DNA of 64,000 bases from assembly GCA_964023205.1 (NCBI GenBank), contig OZ026847.1, positions 34,971,913-35,035,912 of the forward strand, written 5' to 3'. The stretch is from Lutraria lutraria (taxonomy: Eukaryota; Mollusca; Bivalvia; Venerida; Mactridae). Under the pieces are notes generated by a model. It searched no databases. It had not been told where the DNA came from and saw nothing but the letters and a program-made list of their open reading frames with translations. Below, piece by piece: positions 58,101 to 64,000 of the stretch. Each line of letters begins with the position of its first letter. Position 1 is the first letter of the stretch. Position numbers and translations under genes: made by a program.

Positions 58101-59833
58101 CACTCTGGCACAGATTAACGTGGATGCTATAGAATGTTATGCTAAGAATGGAGTCTTTGTAGGAAATGCTTTAGTCCCCAAACCAGACTCCATGTCTAAT
58201 GCTGATGAAATGTGTGGGTATGTAAAGTCCTTTCTATAAAGATGTACAATAATATATATATATAATCATTGTACATGTACTATTGAAGACATATTTACTT
58301 TTAAAATGATAATATACATGAAGACTACACATTCTATGTGATGACTAGAGTGTTTGTCTCTCCACTTTAGAAATAACATTTTGCAAACTAAGGGAGATAA
58401 TTTGTGTTACAGGATTTAAATCTAGTCGGAATAGTAACTCTTGATTTTGATAAGTTCATTATTTAAGTTGTTTTAGATCAAGAAAGGAGACAATTATGTG
58501 CAAAACTGGTGACAATTTTTCATCTATAATATGATTACTTGATTCTTAGTTGTTAATTCCTCAATGAAATAATTCTAAAGTACTTGTATTCATTAATTTA
58601 TCATTATCTTAAATTTCTCTTACAGTTTTGAAAGTGCTATACAAACATGTTTGAAGAACATTATCAGAAAGTGTTTATATGAGCCACAAGTAACCACATT
58701 GTATGGTTCAGCTGTCGAGGGATTTGAAGCTGCTTTCAACTGTTTTTGTTCACTAAAGAATTCTGGTAAGTATGAACTATGCATTTATACTAAGATAACA
58801 TATACATGTATTAATGCATGCTTTTCACACAGAAAAACATGTTCATAAGAGATTTCCTGAATTGAATACTAAAGAACATAATTATGTAACTCTGTACAGA
58901 GGTTATCTCCCTTTATGAAGTACATAAATATACAATTTAGTTGTTAACTAATTTTGTTTTACAGACCAGATTATTAGCTGTGGTGATAATGTAGACTTGA
59001 CATCAGCTGTGACAGAATTTACCTCAGCAGTACATAACCACAGCATCATGGGTACTTTAGATAAAGGGACACAGTGCGTGTAAGTCTCATTTTATACGGT
59101 ACTCATTTGTGTAAATCCAGGACCACTACATAGTATACCTAGCAATTCTAACTCTGAAAGTATTCATGGAAACTGAACTTACATAGACTTGCACTGCAAC
59201 ATGGAATGGGAACTAGTTTAACAATTGTATGGTGGATGTAGAAAATGTAGTAATTTAGTCTGCATAAAAGTTCATGCACGCCCAGTGAGTGACGGGTATA
59301 AAAATTCATGCACACCCAGTGAGTGACGGGTATGGAAAGCTGAACATTCATTAAGATAACTATTTGTATTAATTCTTTATCATTGTAATATTGTAACGTT
59401 AAATTTGATGATTGATTATATATAATTTATCCAATATTAATTCATGTAATGAACCAGTATACTTTATTTGACAGTTTATACATTTGTCTATTTAATATTG
59501 ATGTATTTATCCCTGAATTGTTTATTTCCCATTCCATAAAGTTTTTTTATTGATCTGTACATTATTTTGTTTAATTAAATAATTAATCTGCTGATTTCAT
59601 TTAGTCAAGAAAACACGATGGTGTCCCAGATCCTGGTCACTCTTGGTCAGAGTTGTGAAAAAAAGATGATAGCACCATGGCGGGATTTCTTGAACACCGT
59701 GATATACCCCTGTACAGAGAAAGCTACAACCTGCTATCCCCGGAATTTGTACAATGGAGGAGAGACAATAGAAGCAATGAGAATATTATTGTTAGCCTAT
59801 ATTGGTTTTATTATGTTTCTGTTGAATCATTAA
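55142..59833 (+). CDS. Secreted cysteine-rich protein of two tandem modules, possibly GPI-anchored (8 exons)
   Basis: Exons 55142-55184, 55499-55661, 56851-56993, 57502-57619, 57948-58217, 58626-58765, 58965-59079 and 59605-59833 join in phase to 406 aa. Residues 1-26 are a good signal peptide (core WFQIVLVISTSTFVSG), whose hydrophobic core spans the exon 1/2 junction. Two repeats follow: exons 3-4-5 and exons 6-7-8 have the same order of phases and similar text (NCITNVISAC against TCLKNIIRKC; AAYDGIC against AAFNCFC; YLSTIVFPCNDVATTYYPC against FLNTVIYPCTEKATTCYP). The C-terminus is hydrophobic (ILLLAYIGFIMFLL) after small residues NGG, as in GPI-anchor signals; a membrane anchor is the alternative. 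I do not recognise the family. The conserved cysteines suggest an extracellular disulfide-bonded fold. Confidence 0.8.
55499..55661 (+). CDS. Secreted gene, exon 2
   Basis: Acceptor TTCACTTAG, donor GTAAGT, phase 2 out. Encodes the rest of the signal peptide and CSTAEIHSAITNDCLSDN. Confidence 0.8.
55940..56215. repeat. 30-bp minisatellite with CACGTG in each unit, intron 2 of the secreted gene
   Basis: About nine copies of GTAGCCACGTTGATCTTATC plus CACGTGTATA. Ten CACGTG palindromes are spaced 30 bp apart. Open frames on both strands are artefacts. The rest of the intron (56216-56850) shows nothing. Confidence 0.9.
56851..56993 (+). CDS. Secreted gene, exon 3 (module 1a)
   Basis: Acceptor TGTTTTTCAG, donor GTAAGC, phases 2 to 1. 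Encodes IKNCITNVISACTSDKRVKV through AAYDGICEEPNK. Confidence 0.82.
57502..57619 (+). CDS. Secreted gene, exon 4 (module 1b)
   Basis: Phases 1 to 2, donor GTAAGT. Encodes IDLTCAFDYAENISLAVHEL through SFIDLC. Confidence 0.82.
57948..58217 (+). CDS. Secreted gene, exon 5 (module 1c)
   Basis: Acceptor GTTTTCAG, donor GTATGT, phases 2 to 2. Encodes PVHTLLENIIKIYEDAVHHG, the FPCNDVATTYYPC motif, and a linker ending EMC. Confidence 0.82.
58626..58765 (+). CDS. Secreted gene, exon 6 (module 2a)
   Basis: Acceptor TCTCTTACAG, phases 2 to 1, as exon 3. Encodes FESAIQTCLKNIIRKCLYEP through AAFNCFCSLKNS. Confidence 0.82.
58965..59079 (+). CDS. Secreted gene, exon 7 (module 2b)
   Basis: Acceptor TTTTACAG, phases 1 to 2, as exon 4. 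Encodes DQIISCGDNVDLTSAVTEFT through GTQC. Confidence 0.82.
59155..59345 (+). repeat. Dispersed repeat of about 180 bp, copy 2, intron 7 of the secreted gene
   Basis: Matches 50243-50412. A short segment here (AATTCATGCACACCCAGTGA) is itself duplicated. Confidence 0.6.
59605..59833 (+). CDS. Secreted gene, exon 8 (module 2c and tail)
   Basis: Acceptor TTTCATTTAG. Encodes the second YPCTEKATTCYP motif, an NGG site and the hydrophobic C-terminus. TAA at 59831-59833. Confidence 0.82.
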
Positions 59834-59849
59834 TAAATAGACCTTAAAT

Positions 59850-60350
59850 TTCAGCAAAAGTTCAGTGCATACACTTTTTGGCATATTTGACTTTTGGTTC
59901 TATACACTTTTTGGCATATTTGACACTTTTGGTTCTATACACTTTTTGGCATATTTGACACTTTGGTTCTATACACTTTTTGGCATATTTGACACTTTGG
60001 TTCTATACACTTTTTGGCATATTTGACACTTTGGTTCTATACACTTTTTGGCATATTTGACACTTTGGTTCTATACACTTTTTGGCATATTTGACACTTT
60101 GGTTCTATACACTTTTTGGCATATTTGACACTTTGGTTCTATACACTTTTTGGCATATTTGACACTTTGGTTCTATACACTTTTTGGCATATTTGACACT
60201 TTGGTTCTATACACTTTTTGGCATATTTTGACACTTTTGGTTCTACACTTTTTGGCATATTTTGACATTTTTGGTTCTACACTTTTTGGCATATTTTGAC
60301 ATTTTGGTTATATATACTTTTGGCATATTTTTACACTTTGGGTTACATTT
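59850..60350. repeat. 34-bp minisatellite in the 3' UTR of the secreted gene
   Basis: About 14 copies of TTCTATACACTTTTTGGCAT plus ATTTGACACTTTGG, starting near 59860, shortly after the stop. Later copies are more degenerate. Confidence 0.85.
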
Positions 60351-61301
60351 GGCACATTTGCTACAGATCTGTTAGAATGATAAACAAATTTAAGGAAATT
60401 TTACTTTTATATGTACATTTGTATTTACAATTAAGCTAAAAAATGAACTTTTTGAAGTCAGGTTTGTATTCTTTCAGTGTGATAGTCTTTGTTAGTGGTT
60501 AGTTAATAAATCTATCTGTAAGTGATATTACATGTATATTTGTTGGAAGAAAATTGAGGAGAATTATTTATATTAAGATATGTAATGAATATCTAATATT
60601 TGCATAAAGTATGATTGACTTGATCACAGAAGTATTCAGTTGATACATTAACCTTGTTTACTTACAGATTTTAGCATCTATTGATAATATCTTACTATTA
60701 CATCTTTTAGGTTATAGATAAACACAACATTTGTTTGAAATCAATGAATTTCACTGAATGTGGTTTTAGATTTCAATTATTTACTATAAAGAAATTATGA
60801 GTGAATATATTTGTATCAGTTTTAGACCTGTAATGTATAGGTCTTTGTATTAGTACAGTATGGATGCTGGTTGAATGTAGTTCTAGTTTAGAATAATTTC
60901 ATGTTGTAATCTATAGTTGGATGTTGTATATTTTTATTTTATTAACCATAAGAGATGACATAGTTGTATCTTAAATTTAGAAATCTAACATTAATGCTGG
61001 TGTCCACTTAGATCCTATGCTGGGCATTCTGGAACAGTCATCTCTTATAGTGTGGACTTTTTAGCTTATGAAATACTGTCATTTCATTAGCTGATTTATG
61101 CTTGAAGAAAATATTTCATCCAATGGTTTCACACAATTCAGTTTGTAAAAGGCAATTTGATTGGCTGATGTTTTATAAATGATGGAAATCCGACATCTGG
61201 TATGTAACTATGTCTTCATAGTAAATATTGACATTTTGACTCTTTATGTTTTATGTTTTTTTTGTTGTATTTCAAATACATGTATATGTTTGAAAAAAGA
61301 A

Positions 61302-61307
61302 AATAAA
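61302..61307 (+). terminator. Poly(A) signal of the secreted gene
   Basis: AATAAA after a long AT-rich 3' UTR (59834 to about 61325). No nearer convincing signal was preferred. Confidence 0.5.
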
Positions 61308-61448
61308 TAACATTGACAAAAAACACATGGCTGCGTCATTTCTATCCATTTATCAAACATGAGGAAGTTTGAATACAGCTTGAAATCAGTACATATGCAA
61401 GTATAAACATTTGGAACAGGAAAAAATACTAAAATTATGATTATAAAA

Positions 61449-61454
61449 TTTATT
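61449..61454 (-). terminator. Poly(A) signal of the minus-strand gene at the right edge
   Basis: TTTATT on the plus strand is AATAAA on the minus strand, in an AT-rich 3' UTR (about 61440-62592). Confidence 0.4.
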
Positions 61455-62116
61455 TCATTTTAAAATAAACAATAATAGTTAAAGACAGGTAAGTCAATAA
61501 TTACAAATTTATAACAAATCACAACAAATTACACAGAAAGCTGTGATAAATATAAGATATATAAAACAATAAAATGTACGTAATAATAAAATAACAATAA
61601 ACACAGAGTAATAAATAAAATAAATGTAAATTATTTGGACACAGAATAAAGAGTAAAATATTGTGAAGTAGCAAAGTATACAATATGTTAAAAAACTGTG
61701 TTAAATAATTCTGTCATGAAAAGAATCCATCAGTAGTTTGGCGGGGGGATCAGTGAGGAACATTGTTATATCAGCACTCAGATTGAACACATTCTGTCGT
61801 TTTTTTAACCCAAAGAAAGATCATGAAATGAAGTCTATTTGACAGCAGTAACAAACATAGAAGGCACAAGTTTGAATAGACAACTCTTCATGGAAATAAT
61901 TCAATAGTTTTGACTTTCAGCTTATTTGGCTTTTATTTTTAAAAATTACCCAATACATTTTTAGTCTTGCAAAATAATCATTCTGCCTCGTACATAAATA
62001 TTTCAACAATTTCTATACAGGTAATATTGTGTTATGATTTTAAATGAACTTATTATATATACACGAATCTGGAAGACTGGACAGATAGTATACATGTATG
62101 ATATGTTCTCAATGGT

Positions 62117-62145
62117 ACCAGGTAGTTCCAATAAAACTACCTGGT
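62117..62145. other. Hairpin in the 3' UTR of the right-edge gene
   Basis: ACCAGGTAGTT and AACTACCTGGT form a perfect 11-bp stem around a 7-base loop. Confidence 0.5.
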
Positions 62146-62592
62146 GTTACCTACTTACAACATTGAGTTAATTGTGCAAGAAGTAACTTTCATATCATGC
62201 TTTATGTTAGATGTTTTCTGACCTAGAGGCTAAAATAGAAAATGTAAAAAAAGTTACAATTTGAAAACATGGCAAATCAAAATTACACCACAAATAGATT
62301 GGAAAAAGGATATAACCATGAACTAACAATCAACAAAATGAAAAGGTAAAGTTTAAAATTGTCTTGAATAACTATAGAGAAAGAAAGTTTGGTAAACAGA
62401 ACATTTGAAGACTTTAAAATTCCAACAAATATTTGCCATTTGACAGTTGAATAGACAACATGTGATATGAAGTACTGACAGATGGTCAGAAAGTGAAAAT
62501 AACAAACATCTGATATGAAAGTAAAATTATAAAAATTCTTTTGAGATCTTAAAATAGATTGGCACAACTTTAAAAAAGCCCTGATGATATTA

Positions 62593-63490
62593 CTAAGTCT
62601 TATTTCTTTCAAATTCATCTGCAGTAACTTTATCATCTTCTTCCACAATAACTTCATGTTCAATTCCAGCGCTGTCATTAAAAACTTTGTTTTCATTTCC
62701 AATATCTAAATTGTCTTGATTTGTACAACTTTCATTTATACCATTATCTGAATCGACCTCAGTTTTACCAGAATCTTCACCTAATTGATTGGCATCACTT
62801 TCGCTTTGATCAATTTCTGCTTTATTTGGATTTGGACCTTTAACATGTTCATTAATCATATCATGCTGGGACGTATATTTGGTGTCTGTAATGTTTGCTA
62901 ATTGTTCTTGAGGACTATCATCAATATTGTTGTTAAGTTCAGAAGTCTCTGTACTGTCTGGATTGTCTTCATACAAGTCAGCTTTGTCTGATACTTCAAG
63001 TTCTTTCAGCATTTCATTTGAATTTGTCACTGCTGCAGATTTAGAATGATCTCCTTTGTTAGTCAGTGTAACACTTGTATTGTCATCTGCGTCAGTTTCA
63101 TTATCAACAGTTTTGCATTCAGTGCTTGATTTATTGATTTCCTTATCATCTATTAAACTTTCACCATTCAATTCAGGTTTATGATTGTGTAAAACAACAT
63201 CATTAAAATCATCTTCATTCAACATTTCTTCACTTACAACATGCTCATCATTTGGGACAGTTTCGAGATGAGCATCAATAGTGTCTGTTTTATTGTCATT
63301 ATCATCTGCTTCAGGATGTCTCTCATGTTTTTTAGGAGAATTAGCAGTTTTACCATTATGATGAAGTTCTAACATGTTAATTTCATCCGACACTTTCTTA
63401 CACTCACGATTAAGTCGTTCATACTCTGCTTCAAGAAAATCTTTGTCAGTTTCAGACTCTGTTTGTTGCTTCCTGTCTCTGATGCTAATT
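62593..63490 (-). CDS. Last coding exon of an acidic protein, continues past 64000
   Basis: Acceptor TATTTTCAG at 63491, phase 2 in, TAG stop at 62593. About 299 residues: a short helical, probably coiled-coil start (FLEAEYERLNRECKKVSDEI) followed by a long Asp/Glu/Asn/Ser-rich low-complexity tail (DDSPQEQLANITD, EHEVIVEEDDKV). No domain is recognised. Upstream exons lie outside the window or were not identified in 63491-64000. The acidic, probably disordered tail suggests an interaction or scaffold role, but this is a guess. Confidence 0.72.
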
Positions 63491-64000
63491 CTGAAAATAT
63501 GATGATAACAAATGAAACATAAAATCATAAAGTTTAATATGATTGACTATTGTGACTTATATAAATACAAAATTTGGATTTTAAAAAATCTGTTTCATTC
63601 TGGATTTAATGAGATTTCATACAAAGAGCCAGTCATGAAAAGCTTGTTGATTTATGCATCTATAATGTATCTAGACTCATTGTGGAAATTTAAAAATCTT
63701 AATACATTTTGTATGTATTCTGTCCATTTAGGCTATGGAATTATTGTAATGATACAATATATACAATTTATTGAAATCTTTCAATATTTTCACCATACTT
63801 TCATTTTTGATACAGTCATTTGTACAATACCATCAAATCTATAATCTGTTAATACAATCTACCATAAATGGGAAGAAATTCAGAATATAGTGTTACAATG
63901 GTAATAAATTTAACTGGAAAATGCAGAAACTGCAGTTACTTTAATGTGTGTGTATTATCTAAATATTGTGTATGATATATTAACACCCGTGACAATGAAT
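63491..64000 (-). other. Intron of the right-edge gene
   Basis: AT-rich sequence with no exon supported by splice signals. A 110-codon plus-strand frame has no recognisable content. Confidence 0.4.

Overview
This is eukaryotic, intron-rich, AT-rich DNA, most likely from a bivalve mollusc. The reasons are a TRIM-like B-box/beta-propeller gene of the kind expanded in bivalves, dispersed repeats that I recognise as typical of bivalve genomes (elements opening ACAAGAGGGCC, and elements opening AGAGCTGTC and closing GGGGGTATAA), and very many TIR elements and minisatellites. There are no bacterial signals. Most long open frames are artefacts of tandem arrays whose unit length is a multiple of three.

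Four protein-coding genes can be built from splice signals and reading phase. (1) 1447-3885 (+) is a two-exon B-box protein of 561 aa. (2) 15647-53169 (-) is a 14-exon CCDC50 homologue of up to 671 aa, spread over 37.5 kb. (3) 55142-59833 (+) is an 8-exon secreted, cysteine-rich protein of 406 aa that I do not recognise; it consists of a duplicated three-exon module and a hydrophobic tail suggestive of a GPI anchor. (4) 62593-63490 (-) is the last coding exon of an acidic protein that continues past the right edge. Genes 2 and 3 are head to head about 2 kb apart. Genes 3 and 4 are tail to tail, with poly(A) signals about 140 bp apart.

Layout: 1-2420 holds three copies of one dispersed repeat, two of them inverted around the first exon of gene 1. 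4230-5572 and 6163-10050 are two unrelated arrays, both with 57-bp units. 10.9-15.6 kb holds dispersed repeats downstream of the CCDC50 stop. From 15.6 to 53.2 kb the small CCDC50 exons are separated by introns loaded with private minisatellites (units of 28/30, 38, 45, 42, 17/18, 40 and 28 bp) and transposon remnants. The 45-bp array in intron 6 is split by a 6.4-kb foldback-like element with long inverted ends, internal 97-bp repeats and a 4-bp target duplication.

The most striking observations are: one TA-flanked MITE family that has given rise to three different satellites; a hAT-like family (8-bp duplications, ends CAAGGACTTATATAC) whose smallest members are only the two terminal repeats fused into a 32-36 bp palindrome; duplicated exon cassettes in CCDC50; and an exon-triplet duplication in the secreted gene.
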